The notes under the pieces are model-generated. The model was not told the DNA's origin and did not search any database. It saw only the letters and a program-made list of their open reading frames with translations. From Candidatus Chlorohelix allophototropha (GTDB taxonomy: Bacteria; Chloroflexota; Chloroflexia; Chloroheliales; Chloroheliaceae): a DNA stretch of 64,000 nucleotides. The stretch is from assembly GCF_030389965.1 (NCBI RefSeq), contig NZ_CP128400.1:2356001-2420000 (forward strand), written 5' to 3'. A program made the position numbers and the translations under genes. Positions 27,650 to 36,938 of this stretch are shown in pieces. Position 1 is the stretch's first letter. The number at the start of each line of letters is the position of its first letter.

Positions 27650-28102
27650 TTAATCGCTAATTAACCGCAGACCGGTCTGGGGCTGGTTCTTTGGGCGGCG
27701 AAAGGTGCCAGCGCACAAGGTTGACCAGACTTCAAGACGTTGCTGCAACAACTGGGAAATATGTTGAAACAAGGCTTGCAAGGGTTTAATATCGGCACGT
27801 TCTAGCCGTTTGTACACCGCTTCATCGCTGATAGGAAAGCGGTGGATAATGCCAGAGTTTACCCAGATACAGCATGCGCCACAGAGATAATTGTTGGGAA
27901 AAGCTCCGCAAGACACACACCAACAAACCAAACCATAAGCACAGATGGGGTATGATGGCGGGGCGTCCTCTTCTTTCGCTACGCTCAGGTTCAGGGGCAA
28001 ATGAGCAGAGCGCGGTTTGGAGGAAAGTCTCGATGTCAGTAAGGAGTGGTTCGAGCGCAGGGTCAGGCTTTGCACCTTCGGATTGCAGGTTAGGCAAGGC
28101 AT
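27650..28102 (-). pseudogene. Transposase remnant, frameshifted and truncated
   Basis: Two overlapping minus-strand frames together read like the N-terminal region of a transposase. The first (from about 28097) gives R-R-G-R-P-A-I-I-P-H-L-C-L-W-F-G-L-L-V-C-V-L-R and L-W-R-M-L-Y-L-G-K-L-W-H-Y. The second (ending at 27650) continues with F-P-I-S-D-E-A-V-Y-K-R-L-E-R-A and L-F-Q-H-I-S. Reading must switch frame near 27840. The catalytic core expected further on is absent and the frame stops soon after. It is a decayed insertion-sequence fragment; no terminal repeats were found. The family name is not certain. Confidence 0.65.
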
Positions 28103-28227
28103 AATCCTTTCTTTCTAAAGCAAACCATAGAAATTGGAAAGATTATGCCAAATTCCCCCACCCCTTGCAACGACTTTATCCATTCCTTTTTAGAACATTC
28201 GTATTTGTTGGTCTAAATGATCCTTAT

Positions 28228-29940
28228 TTATGCCCCTGAATGCGCTGTTGGAGTTGCTTCAGGATTCGCATTTTTTATATGGCGTGCGAATGAAGCGGGT
28301 ATCACCCCTATTAGGATAAAGATACCACCTAGCAACCATGTATAACGGAAGGCATCAACGCTGGCTTTATTGAACTCATTGCCAATTTTGGTGTTCAAAA
28401 CTGCAAGCTGCGGTTGTATTGCTTCCATTCCCGGCATTCCTTTCGACATTGTTACCAAGTCAAAGGCTTGGGATTTACCGCTTTGCATGCTCGACCCCTG
28501 TGCACCCATATTTCCCAGTTGTTGTACTATCATAGTGCGTGCAACTTCCGGTATCGTGGTATCGCTGCGAACTATTTCTACTACTCTTGCCTTTGCGTCA
28601 ATCATGTTGTCCTTGACTTGTCCGGTAAAGAAACTGATCATAATTGCTACACCAAGCGCAAAGCCGATTTGACGGAAGGTATTGAACACCCCACTTCCCA
28701 CTCCCGCTTTGGCATGAGGCACTTCTGATAGTACGATGTTTGAGAAGGTCATGAAACTTGTTCCAAGTCCGATACCTACCAGCACACCGCGCCAGATAAC
28801 TTGAATATATTCCGAGTTGTAATCCAAGCTAAAGAAGCTCAATAAACCTACACCCGATACTATTAACCCTCCCATTGCGACATATCGCAGGTTGGCTTTG
28901 CGGCTGAACATCCCAAATACGCCGGAGGTAATGAAGCCTGCAATCGGCATTGGTAAGAGCGCGTAGGCGGCTTCAAGCTCGTTGTAGCCTCTGGAGGTGA
29001 TGAAGTATAGCACCAGCATTAACATACCGGCTTGAATACCGATACCAAAAAGGAACATTGCAAAATTGGAGGCAACGAAGCTGCGTATTCTGAAAAGGCT
29101 AAAATCAATAATTGGGTGTTTTTCCTTTAATTCGACAATGATAAAGATTGTCATTGACAGCACTGAGACGGCAAAAAACCCAATAATCCCGGCTGAACCC
29201 CACCCCCAGCTATTGCCGTTAATGATTGCCAATACCAAACAGAGTAGAGAGCTGCTGAGCAAAAGCATACCCGGCAAATCAATTGCACTGGATGTATTGG
29301 GGTCGCGGTTTTCCGGTACATTGCGCCACACCATAAACAGCGCCACTATACACACCGGGATATTGACAAAGAATATAGAGCGCCAATCATAATTATCTAC
29401 CAAGAAGCCGCCAATAATTGGTCCTAACGCCATCGCCATACCGGTTATTGCTCCCCATATACCGATAGCTGCACCACGTTTTTCGGGTGGGAACACAATG
29501 GTGATAATAGCGAGGCTTATAGGGTTTAAGGCTGCCGCACCGATGCCTTGTACTGCCCGGAAGCCAATCAGCCACTCAATGCTGGGCGCAACCGCGCATA
29601 GCAATGAACCGATTGTGAACAGTACCATACCGCTCATGAAAACTCGTTTGCGTCCGAATTGGTCGGCAAGCCTGCCCATTGTCACCAACAGCACTGCGAA
29701 AACGAGATTATAGGCATTTAATACCCAACTTGTAGTTGTGGTATCCGATTTTAGATCAGCAGAGATAGCGTTGTAAGCGATATTTACGATTGTTCCATCC
29801 AGCAACGCCATAAATAGCCCCATTACCAGTGAAACCAATACTAACCAAGGGTTAATTGGTCTGCCGTCTGGAAAGTGCATAACCGACTGATTTTGCGGTT
29901 CGGTAGTTGTTACAGTTTTATGCTTATTTTCAACCTGCAT
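28228..29940 (-). CDS. DHA2-family MFS multidrug exporter (EmrB/QacA type)
   Basis: A 570-residue, 14-helix drug:H+ antiporter. It has L-D-G-T-I-V-N-I-A near 48-56 (motif D1 of the 14-TM class), G-R-L-A-D-Q-F-G-R-K-R (motif A) and G-x-x-x-G-P-x-x-G-G (motif C, A-L-G-P-I-I-G-G-F-L). A ~80-residue extracytoplasmic loop precedes the last helix. I start it at the ATG at 29940, preceded by GGAGAG; the frame extends further up into the PadR gene. The PadR-type repressor gene ends 31 nt upstream on the same strand, so exporter and regulator form one operon, a familiar drug-responsive pair. The drug range is unknown. Confidence 0.92.
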   Translation of the reverse strand: MQVENKHKTVTTTEPQNQSVMHFPDGRPINPWLVLVSLVMGLFMALLDGTIVNIAYNAISADLKSDTTTTSWVLNAYNLVFAVLLVTMGRLADQFGRKRVFMSGMVLFTIGSLLCAVAPSIEWLIGFRAVQGIGAAALNPISLAIITIVFPPEKRGAAIGIWGAITGMAMALGPIIGGFLVDNYDWRSIFFVNIPVCIVALFMVWRNVPENRDPNTSSAIDLPGMLLLSSSLLCLVLAIINGNSWGWGSAGIIGFFAVSVLSMTIFIIVELKEKHPIIDFSLFRIRSFVASNFAMFLFGIGIQAGMLMLVLYFITSRGYNELEAAYALLPMPIAGFITSGVFGMFSRKANLRYVAMGGLIVSGVGLLSFFSLDYNSEYIQVIWRGVLVGIGLGTSFMTFSNIVLSEVPHAKAGVGSGVFNTFRQIGFALGVAIMISFFTGQVKDNMIDAKARVVEIVRSDTTIPEVARTMIVQQLGNMGAQGSSMQSGKSQAFDLVTMSKGMPGMEAIQPQLAVLNTKIGNEFNKASVDAFRYTWLLGGIFILIGVIPASFARHIKNANPEATPTAHSGA

Positions 29941-29971
29941 TTTAGCTCTCCTGCATTTGTTTAGGGTAAGC

Positions 29972-30538
29972 TCAGACCCCGATTTTCTGTTCAACCAACT
30001 CTTGCTGCTTTAAACTTACACCCCACTCCAATTCGTGTTGCCAATGTTCTGCCCGATGTTCAATGGCATGTACAATTGAGTAGCGGTGCTGAGGGATTTC
30101 ATTGTGGGATAGCCCCTGTTTTAGTTCCTCACATTTGGCTTTCAAGTAGAGAACATGCGACTGGCAATAGTTGATGTAATGCTCAATCAGAAATAGACGC
30201 TCATCGGGATTAAGGGTATCCATCATCGCGGCTTTTAGCCAGAAAATTTTCTGGTAATCTCCGGGATTTGAAGAGGTATCCAGCATTAACCGTCGGAATA
30301 GCTGCGTTCCCTTAGCGGTTATCCGGTAAGCGTTGGTTTGCCGCCCGCTTTCTTTTTGAGTTGAATCCGGCTCGATGGCTTCGATTGCGCCCTGTTCTTC
30401 TAGTTTAGCCAGTAGCGGGTATAGCCGTCCGCTGTTTACTTTGGCGTAGGGTCCCAACACATTATTGACTATCTTGGCAATCAGGTAGCCATGTGCCGGG
30501 GTTCCTAACAGTATTGAGAGTATTATTAGTTCATACAT
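29972..30538 (-). CDS. PadR-family transcriptional regulator
   Basis: A 188-residue regulator. The winged helix-turn-helix reads E-L-I-I-L-S-I-L-L-G-T-P-A-H-G-Y-L-I-A-K-I at 3-23, then N-S-G-R-L-Y-P-L-L-A-K-L-E-E-Q-G and the wing with G-R-Q-T-N-A-Y-R-I-T. A C-terminal helical dimerisation region (about 95-180) makes it a two-domain PadR (Vir_act_alpha_C type). PadR proteins repress efflux genes and release DNA when a ligand binds. It is cotranscribed with the DHA2 exporter. A palindrome at 30556-30578 directly upstream is the likely operator. Confidence 0.92.
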   Translation of the reverse strand: MYELIILSILLGTPAHGYLIAKIVNNVLGPYAKVNSGRLYPLLAKLEEQGAIEAIEPDSTQKESGRQTNAYRITAKGTQLFRRLMLDTSSNPGDYQKIFWLKAAMMDTLNPDERLFLIEHYINYCQSHVLYLKAKCEELKQGLSHNEIPQHRYSIVHAIEHRAEHWQHELEWGVSLKQQELVEQKIGV

Positions 30539-30555
30539 AGCATCTTATCTCATTC

Positions 30556-30578
30556 TGATATATCACACTGATATATTA
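30556..30578. promoter_or_regulatory. Candidate PadR operator
   Basis: TATATCA-CAC-TGATATA (30559-30575) is a perfect inverted repeat, extended as two TGATATATYA units (30556-30565 and 30569-30578). It lies 18-40 nt before the padR start codon, where it could block transcription of the regulator-exporter operon. Confidence 0.6.
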
Positions 30579-30873
30579 TTATGACATATTTTATCACTTA
30601 TATTTTTTTATTGCATGTAATTTTTACTACAAATTTATGGCTAAAATGGCTACTTAATCTGGCTGATTCAAAGCTCTTTCAATTTGGCAAGAGGTTAAGT
30701 TTTTCGAGAAGGATTTCTTTGGAGAAGGTTTCTGCTTTTCACGCCCGCTTATTTAATATCGACAATATCTTTAAGGTTTCTTCATACTTGCCTCAAAGTT
30801 TCTTAAAATCTGCCTGCTAAGATAATAAAGTCTGATTAACCATACTTATCTAATATTGGAGCGAATAATACTG
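30579..30873. other. AT-rich intergenic region between divergent PadR and rhodanese genes
   Basis: A 79-codon frame (30581-30820) exists but lacks a ribosome-binding site and resembles no family; it is probably chance. The region must carry the rhodanese promoter, but no strong hexamer pair is evident. Confidence 0.3.
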
Positions 30874-31209
30874 ATGTTTGGCACAAAAAAATTAACATTC
30901 GAAGCTATTACGCCACAGCAAGGCGCGCAACGTATCCGTGAGGGCAACCCACTGGTGATTGATGTTCGCGAGTCTAACGAATATGCAATGGGTCACATCG
31001 CCGGTTCGAAACTTATCCCACTTGGTCAATTGAGTAGCAAATTGGATGGATTAGGCGCAAAGGATCAGGAAATTATCGTGGTTTGCCAAAGCGGCGCACG
31101 AAGTAACTACGCTGCCAATATACTATCGGCTGCCGGTTTTAACAAAGTGGCTGATCTTAAAGGTGGCATGAGCAATTGGACTTGGACTGGGCTTCCGGTG
31201 CAAAGATAG
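30874..31209 (+). CDS. Rhodanese-like domain protein (second copy)
   Basis: A 111-residue single-domain rhodanese with L-V-I-D-V-R-E-S-N-E-Y-A-M-G-H-I (27-42) and active-site loop C-Q-S-G-A-R-S (Cys71). The ATG at 30874 lies 12 nt after GGAG; an earlier TTG overlaps that site and is unlikely. It resembles the rhodanese at 11434-11778 along its whole length, including the T-P-x-Q-x-x-x-R-I and I-P-L-G-Q segments, so the two are probably paralogues. A glutaredoxin-like gene follows after 78 nt on the same strand, fitting a shared role in thiol or persulfide handling. Confidence 0.9.
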   Translation: MFGTKKLTFEAITPQQGAQRIREGNPLVIDVRESNEYAMGHIAGSKLIPLGQLSSKLDGLGAKDQEIIVVCQSGARSNYAANILSAAGFNKVADLKGGMSNWTWTGLPVQR

Positions 31210-31287
31210 CATTTTATGCTAATTTAATCCAACCTTTTATTAATAAATTATTATTACACAGTTCTTAAAATCAGAAAGAGGCTCAAG

Positions 31288-31551
31288 TTGGCAAACAACT
31301 CTGAAAATAATCAGATCGTAATGTACGGTACTACTATGTGCAGTGATTGCCGTCGTACCAAGCAGTTTTTTGAGGCTAATAAGGTTTCTTACAAGTGGGT
31401 TGACCTTGCTAATGACCCGGATGCAGTTGAGTTTGTGCTGAAGCATAACAACGGTATGCAATCCGTACCCACTATCATTTTCCCCGATGGCTCGATAATG
31501 GTTGAGCCTTCCAATAAAGAGTTGGCAGAAAAATTGGCAGTACTGGTTTAA
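31288..31551 (+). CDS. Glutaredoxin-like protein (mycoredoxin/NrdH type)
   Basis: An 87-residue thioredoxin-fold protein with the active site M-C-S-D-C (Cys18, Cys21), the cis-proline in S-V-P-T-I-I and a C-terminal helix. It should reduce disulfides or mixed thiols in the cytoplasm. The start is a TTG preceded by AGAGG; no ATG is suitable because the N-terminal strand would be lost. It follows the rhodanese gene. A 16-bp perfect hairpin terminator lies 22 nt after the stop. Confidence 0.85.
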   Translation: MANNSENNQIVMYGTTMCSDCRRTKQFFEANKVSYKWVDLANDPDAVEFVLKHNNGMQSVPTIIFPDGSIMVEPSNKELAEKLAVLV

Positions 31552-31573
31552 TCCACTTGGTTGCTTAATAGAC

Positions 31574-31610
31574 AAGAAAGGAACTGATAGAAAATATCAG
31601 TTCCTTTCTT
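31574..31610. terminator. Strong bidirectional terminator between glutaredoxin and copA
   Basis: Perfect 16-bp arms (31574-31589 and 31595-31610, the left arm starting AAGAAAGGAACTG) enclose a GAAAA loop. The stem's A/T ends supply the U-tract in either direction, suiting the convergent glutaredoxin and ATPase genes. Confidence 0.85.
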
Positions 31611-31644
31611 AATTTCTGTCCGACTTCAACTGTTGGGAAAATCT

Positions 31645-34600
31645 TTATGCTACATCCAGTACGAAGCTGAATAGTTGCATTTTGCCCCCATATTGGAATT
31701 CCATCCAGAATTTGTAATTACCGGGTTTATCAAACTTGAGATTATAGACCAATGCTGCACCAGTCATACTATGCCCTTGCATACCCGTATTGGACATATT
31801 TTCCAGTTTAGAAATCTGCCCATTGACTAGCTGGAAGCTTTTACCATCTTGGGGTACTATCACCATAGTTGATATTTCACCCAGATAAGATTCAAGGTTA
31901 TTTAACGGCATGCCACTCTTATCAAAAGTGAAGGCGATTTGACTATCCTCTCCGGCTTTCAGCATATCCGGCAACATTAGAGTACCTTTCAAGTCTCCAA
32001 ATTGCTGGATAAACTGTTGATCCTGTGCGTTTGCATTTCCAGCTTTTTCTTGACCATCCCCAACCGTAATATCATGACGAATGAATATCTGTTGCCCGTT
32101 CTTCAACTGAATCTCATCGAACAAGGCATATTGCCCTGATAGCGGGAAATTAACCGTAAAGGTGTAAAGTCCCTGATTGGTTCCTTCTGGACTCAAGTGT
32201 TGGTAGAAACTCAGGTCTTTGTCTAACAGAATTAAATTCATCAGCTTAGTATTAACCGGTTCAATTTGATCGGCTGTTATGGCTCTACCCGTTTTTACAT
32301 TGGTTAGGCGCATAATAATTAGCGCAGGTTGTAGCGGTTGCGGTTTCTCTGGAAAGGTATCTACTTGGATAAAAGTGTCACCCAACTGGAAATTCGCGGA
32401 AAAATGAGCATTGTCCCCGCCCATACCCATGCCTGCGCTTCTAGGCACAGCATATCCCGATACCGTATTTGCGGATTGAAAGTAGGTGGTATAGGCTTGC
32501 CATGAAATTAATGCCACCAACCCAAGCATTGCCGCGACTAACCCTGCCTGCCACGCCAGCATCATTCGGCGTGTCTTTTTCTCTTTATCATTCAATGGCA
32601 AGGCAAACTTACTACGGAAGCGTCCTAACAGCAGTGAATTTGTTACCACCGTAACGCTGCTGATTGCCATTGCGCCTGCCGCCAATATCGGGTTAATAAT
32701 TCCGAAGATTGCCAAGGGTATAAGTAATAAGTTATAGAAGAAAGCCCAAAACAAGTTTTGCTTTATTTTGCGCATAGTGGCTTTGGATAAGGCAATACCG
32801 GTTGCTACGGCGCGTACATCTCCCTGTATCAGAGTAATATCGGCGACTTCCATCGCAATATCGGTTCCGGTTCCAATTGCAATACCAATATCAGCCTGCG
32901 CTAAAGCCGGGGCATCGTTAATACCATCGCCGACCATCGCCACGGTTTTACCTTCGGCTTGCAGTTTTTGCACCATTAAGGCTTTATCTGCCGGGCGCAC
33001 CTCTGCGAAAATTCTTTCAATACCAGCCTGTTTTGCAATGGTTTCGGCGGTACGCTGATTATCCCCGGTCATCATAACTGGTTCGATGCCCATTTTTTTG
33101 AGTTCGGCGATGGCTTCAGCGCTGGTGGACTTGATTGTATCTGCTACTGCTACAAGTCCTTCCGGTTTGCCATCAACCGCTACCAGCATAACCGTGCGCC
33201 CTTCGCTCTCAAGGTGGCTCATTTTTTCTTCAATTGAGGAGACGAGCGCTATTTCGTGCTGTGCCAGAAGGCGGCGAGTACCGACCAATATGCTGCGCCC
33301 GGAAATATTTGCGCTAACGCCTGCGCCAGTAAAGCTCTGGAAATTTTGAAGTTCTGCGCCGGGTGTATTAAGTTCAAAGCCTCTGGCTTTAGCTTCTCGT
33401 ACAATCGCTTCACCCAGTGGATGCTCACTACCTTTTTCGACTTGCGCCGCAAACTTCAGAATAGCGTTTTCGTCCAAAGTACCGAGTTTTACAATTCCGG
33501 TTACTTCCGGTTTACCTCTGGTAAGAGTGCCTGTTTTGTCGAAAATAACCGCTTTGATATTGCGAGCGCGTTCTAGGCTTTCGCCTCCTTTTATGAGAAT
33601 ACCCTGATCTGCTCCTGCACCGGTTCCAACCATAATAGCGGTAGGAGTCGCCAAGCCCAATGCACAGGGGCAAGCCACTACCAGCACTGCCACAGCGGGA
33701 AGTAAAGCTGCTTGAAAGTTGTGCCCGGTAAGCATCCAGCCTGCGAAACTGAGCAGCGCAATAACAATAATCACAGGTACAAATATACCGCTGATAGTGT
33801 CGGCAAGTCTTTGTACAGGCGCTTTACTGCCTTGCGCCTGTTCTACTAGCCTGATAATCTGGGAAAGTACAGTATTTCGTCCAATTTTGTTAGCTCTAAC
33901 CCATAATAAACCGTTCTGGTTAACCGTAGCGCCGATCGCAGTATCGCCCGGTTCTTTTTCAACCGGAATACTTTCTCCGGTGAGCATGCTCTCGTCAACA
34001 CTGCTGTTGCCCTTTTCAACGATACCATCCGCCGGAATCTTTTCGCCGGGACGTACCAGCAACAGATCACCCACAACCACCTCAGACAGTGGCAATTCAT
34101 ATTCCTGACCATTTCGGATTACTCTTGCGGTGCGGGGTTGCAAGCCCATCAGTTTGTGGATGGCATCGCTGGTGCGACTCCGGGCTACTAACTCAAGATA
34201 TTTACCTAGATATATCAAAGTAATGATAAGCGCGGTTGTTTCAAAATAGGTTACGGCTTCTCCGCCATTTGGTCCTATCGACATTCCGCCATCATTGGCA
34301 TATTTGTTTCCGAAGAAGAGCAACCATACGCTATAAAAATAAGCGGCGCTTGAACCCAATGATATTAGGGTATCCATATTGGCGGAAAAATGGCGGGCGG
34401 TTTTCAAAGCAACCTTATGGAATTCCCAGCCAATATCACCCCATACTAAGGTGGTTAAAATAAATAGAAACAAGTCTCGTAAAAAGGCGTTGCTAATCCA
34501 GGTCATCCCGAACATATTGATGACAAAAATCGGGATTGTCACTGCGAACGCATAAATAAGCTGGTTTCTGCGGCGCAATAATTCCTTTTGGCGGCGTTGG

Positions 34601-35274
34601 GTATCTTTGTCTTGTTCTACCGGAGCTTCACCGGCAGTTGTAGCTGGCTTTTTTACTGTCGGGGCGGCAGTTGAAGTTGGTTGTACCGCAACTTGGGCTG
34701 GCGCAACTTCTTGCTCAGAAGAACGTGCCCGGTAGCCTGCCGCTTCTATGGCATTGATTAGTTGTGGCACATTTACTTTATTTGTGTCAAAGAGCACAGT
34801 TCCACGTTCAGTAGCAAGATTAACCGCCGCGCTCTCGACTCCCTCAACTTTTTTCAGCTTCTTCTCAATGCGCGCCACACAACTGGCACAGGTCATACCC
34901 TCAATTTCCAACTCGACAGAAGTATGCTGTGCTAATGTATCTAAAGGTTTTTCAATTGTCTTAACTGCGGTTGTAGTTGGTGCAGGTTTTTCTTCTTCTA
35001 AGGGAGTGGCTTTGTAACCGGCGTTTTCCACCGCTTTAACCAATTCGCTAATGCCTACCTGCTGCGCATCAAACGACACCGTACCTTTTTCGGTAGCAAG
35101 GTTGACGGTTGCTTCCAATACTCCGGGAACTTTCTTCAATTTCTTTTCGATACGTATCACACAACTGGCGCAGGTCATCCCTTCTAGGGTCATTGTCACA
35201 GTAGATTTTGTGTTATCTGTATTATTTTCGTCTGAATTGGATACATCTGATTGCCTGTTGAGAAGCTCAGACAT
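31645..35274 (-). CDS. copA: P1B-type copper-transporting ATPase with C-terminal extracytoplasmic extension
   Basis: A 1209-residue ATPase, about 300-400 residues longer than usual CopA. Two HMA domains carry G-M-T-C-A-S-C (Cys35/38 and Cys129/132). The core has T-G-E-S (actuator), C-P-C in A-C-P-C-A-L-G (about 533-539), the phosphorylated Asp in D-K-T-G-T-L-T (about 578), the H-P of E-H-P-L-G-E and G-D-G-I-N-D-A-P. It should pump Cu(I) out of the cytoplasm. After the last core helix, one more membrane helix (about 890-910) leads to a ~300-residue extension with two beta-rich modules reminiscent of YtkA/FixH-like domains and a Met/Gly/His stretch. I infer that this tail receives or senses copper outside. 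A structured 177-nt gap separates it from copZ upstream. Confidence 0.9.
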   Translation of the reverse strand: MSELLNRQSDVSNSDENNTDNTKSTVTMTLEGMTCASCVIRIEKKLKKVPGVLEATVNLATEKGTVSFDAQQVGISELVKAVENAGYKATPLEEEKPAPTTTAVKTIEKPLDTLAQHTSVELEIEGMTCASCVARIEKKLKKVEGVESAAVNLATERGTVLFDTNKVNVPQLINAIEAAGYRARSSEQEVAPAQVAVQPTSTAAPTVKKPATTAGEAPVEQDKDTQRRQKELLRRRNQLIYAFAVTIPIFVINMFGMTWISNAFLRDLFLFILTTLVWGDIGWEFHKVALKTARHFSANMDTLISLGSSAAYFYSVWLLFFGNKYANDGGMSIGPNGGEAVTYFETTALIITLIYLGKYLELVARSRTSDAIHKLMGLQPRTARVIRNGQEYELPLSEVVVGDLLLVRPGEKIPADGIVEKGNSSVDESMLTGESIPVEKEPGDTAIGATVNQNGLLWVRANKIGRNTVLSQIIRLVEQAQGSKAPVQRLADTISGIFVPVIIVIALLSFAGWMLTGHNFQAALLPAVAVLVVACPCALGLATPTAIMVGTGAGADQGILIKGGESLERARNIKAVIFDKTGTLTRGKPEVTGIVKLGTLDENAILKFAAQVEKGSEHPLGEAIVREAKARGFELNTPGAELQNFQSFTGAGVSANISGRSILVGTRRLLAQHEIALVSSIEEKMSHLESEGRTVMLVAVDGKPEGLVAVADTIKSTSAEAIAELKKMGIEPVMMTGDNQRTAETIAKQAGIERIFAEVRPADKALMVQKLQAEGKTVAMVGDGINDAPALAQADIGIAIGTGTDIAMEVADITLIQGDVRAVATGIALSKATMRKIKQNLFWAFFYNLLLIPLAIFGIINPILAAGAMAISSVTVVTNSLLLGRFRSKFALPLNDKEKKTRRMMLAWQAGLVAAMLGLVALISWQAYTTYFQSANTVSGYAVPRSAGMGMGGDNAHFSANFQLGDTFIQVDTFPEKPQPLQPALIIMRLTNVKTGRAITADQIEPVNTKLMNLILLDKDLSFYQHLSPEGTNQGLYTFTVNFPLSGQYALFDEIQLKNGQQIFIRHDITVGDGQEKAGNANAQDQQFIQQFGDLKGTLMLPDMLKAGEDSQIAFTFDKSGMPLNNLESYLGEISTMVIVPQDGKSFQLVNGQISKLENMSNTGMQGHSMTGAALVYNLKFDKPGNYKFWMEFQYGGKMQLFSFVLDVA

Positions 35275-35373
35275 TTATAACCTCACTTTCAAAGAAAAGG
35301 GCTGACCATACAAGCTCATTTTTATTTTTTGAGAATTTTTATATATAAATTTATTATATACATAATTGCAACA

Positions 35374-35403
35374 GCCACTGACCTTTCTAAGTTTGTCAGT
35401 GGC
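35374..35403. other. Stem-loop between copZ and copA
   Basis: GCCACTGAC (35374-35382) and GTCAGTGGC (35395-35403) form a perfect 9-bp stem with a 12-nt loop. The minus-strand sequence after it is not U-rich, so it may attenuate or stabilise transcript rather than fully terminate it. Confidence 0.6.
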
Positions 35404-35451
35404 GGTTTAATTACTCAGATTTGAGTCAGAATCGTTGCCAACTCAATTATA

Positions 35452-35664
35452 TTATAGAACTTTGGCTTTGTAACCCACTTGGGATATTGCGGTAATAATT
35501 GTAGCCTCATCCGTTTTCTGTTCGTCAAACTGGACTTCAGATACCTGCCGCGCATAGTTGGTTTTAGATTGGAGAATACCTTGTAATTCTTCCAGTTCTT
35601 CATCTATTAGCAAAGCACAGCTAGTACAATGCATTCCTTCTATTTGAAACTTCAATTTTTTCAT
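35452..35664 (-). CDS. copZ: CopZ-like copper chaperone (HMA domain)
   Basis: A 70-residue single HMA domain with I-E-G-M-H-C-T-S-C (Cys13 and Cys16) and the usual beta-alpha-beta pattern ending V-G-Y-K-A-K-V-L. It should carry Cu(I) in the cytoplasm to the ATPase encoded downstream. An AGGTG ribosome-binding site precedes the ATG. It lies 20 nt downstream of the TauE/SafE-cupredoxin gene and upstream of copA, so the three form a copper operon. Confidence 0.88.
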   Translation of the reverse strand: MKKLKFQIEGMHCTSCALLIDEELEELQGILQSKTNYARQVSEVQFDEQKTDEATIITAISQVGYKAKVL

Positions 35665-35684
35665 TTACAACACCTATCAATTTG

Positions 35685-36938
35685 TTAAACTACAGTCAAT
35701 TTTCCTGAATACATCCCCATGCTGCATATGTAGCGGATAACTCCGGGCGATTGTGCCGGAAGGTCAATATCGACTTGACCGGTAATGGGTAAAACTTTCC
35801 TGATGCCAAAACTTCCAATAGTGAACGACCGAGTGCAGCCGGTTGTGTTATTGGTTACCAGTCTGAGGCGAATAGGCTTACCGCTGCTTACCTGTTCCCG
35901 ATTGGGGACATAGGCTTCATCTTCCACCTTGATAACTACTAACTGATAATCGCCTTCCTGCAAATCGGCGGCGGCGGCAACTACATTTACGCTCTTGTTG
36001 CTCGGAAAGATTGAGGCGGTAATAGAGTTGATACTTATCGGTGATTCTAGCAGGTTTAACGCGCTATTAACCGAGAAAAGAGATAGTAGGATAATAGCAA
36101 CCGCCGCTATTTTCATAAATTTGGATTGCAACGCCGCCCCTAACTTTGAGGCAAAATAGCCCAATGTAAAGAATACCGGAGTTGTACCTAGAATGAATGC
36201 GCCCATAATCAAAGCGCCGTTAATCGCATTGCCGGAACTTATCGCCAACGCTTCCATTGCTACGGTAGTGCCGCAAGGAATCAATACGGTTAAGGTGCCA
36301 AGTATGGCGGTGGCGTAGAAATCATCGCTCTTACTGTAACGGCGCAGATAGCGCATTACCGAACGCGGTGGCTGGATCATCACATACCGGAAAATAGGGT
36401 GTACTTCGAGTAAATTTAGGGCAGTTGCCAACATAAATAAACCCGCCAGCAGGTTTATAATTCCCTGTAGAGTGTTGGTCATAGTAATCAATGAGCCAAC
36501 CCAACCCAATATTCCGCCTAGCAAGGTATAGGCAGTCAGTTTGCCACCCAGAAACACTAAAATGTTTACGGCGTGACCACCATCATTTTTACCTAGCTTT
36601 TGGCGATTTTGCTCGCGCTGCGCTATAGAAGTTGCCAGCAAGCCGCTCTGGACTGCCAAGCAAGAGAGACCGCCCATTGTTAGCCCCGTTAAAAAGACCA
36701 GCAATAAACTGCCCGCATCTGAAAATGAGGTAATACTATCAACCTTGAGTATCCAGGGTAACGCAAGAATGGCTAGACACCCAATACCCAGTAGTACCAT
36801 TACTATTATGCTTGCCTTATTATTGCTTAATTGAAGCGGTGTCTTGGTAATGACTTTTGCAGGTAATTCTGAAGCTTTGGTTTGAAGGCTGGGCGGCTCT
36901 ACTATAGTAGTTACTTTTGTTTTAAATTTTGTCGCCAT
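35685..36938 (-). CDS. TauE/SafE (UreH-2)-like membrane protein with C-terminal cupredoxin-like domain
   Basis: The 417-residue protein has one N-terminal membrane helix (about 42-66), then a six-helix DsbD/SafE-like unit (about 75-290) with G-L-S-C-L-A-V-Q-S-G and L-I-P-C-G-T-T-V-A-M-E, each placing a Cys or Pro-Cys in a membrane helix. A ~95-residue extracytoplasmic cupredoxin-like domain ends it, with T-T-G-C-T-R-S-F and I-C-S-M-G-M-Y-S-G-K. The Cys and Met residues in that last segment are likely copper ligands. It resembles fusions found in copper-handling loci, where the membrane part may move copper or electrons. It heads the copZ-copA operon. Its exact transport substrate is inferred, not shown. 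Confidence 0.8.
   Translation of the reverse strand: MATKFKTKVTTIVEPPSLQTKASELPAKVITKTPLQLSNNKASIIVMVLLGIGCLAILALPWILKVDSITSFSDAGSLLLVFLTGLTMGGLSCLAVQSGLLATSIAQREQNRQKLGKNDGGHAVNILVFLGGKLTAYTLLGGILGWVGSLITMTNTLQGIINLLAGLFMLATALNLLEVHPIFRYVMIQPPRSVMRYLRRYSKSDDFYATAILGTLTVLIPCGTTVAMEALAISSGNAINGALIMGAFILGTTPVFFTLGYFASKLGAALQSKFMKIAAVAIILLSLFSVNSALNLLESPISINSITASIFPSNKSVNVVAAAADLQEGDYQLVVIKVEDEAYVPNREQVSSGKPIRLRLVTNNTTGCTRSFTIGSFGIRKVLPITGQVDIDLPAQSPGVIRYICSMGMYSGKLTVV

Noticed and set aside
30581-30820. 79-codon frame between padR and the rhodanese
   Set aside because: AT-rich chance frame without start signal or recognisable domain.
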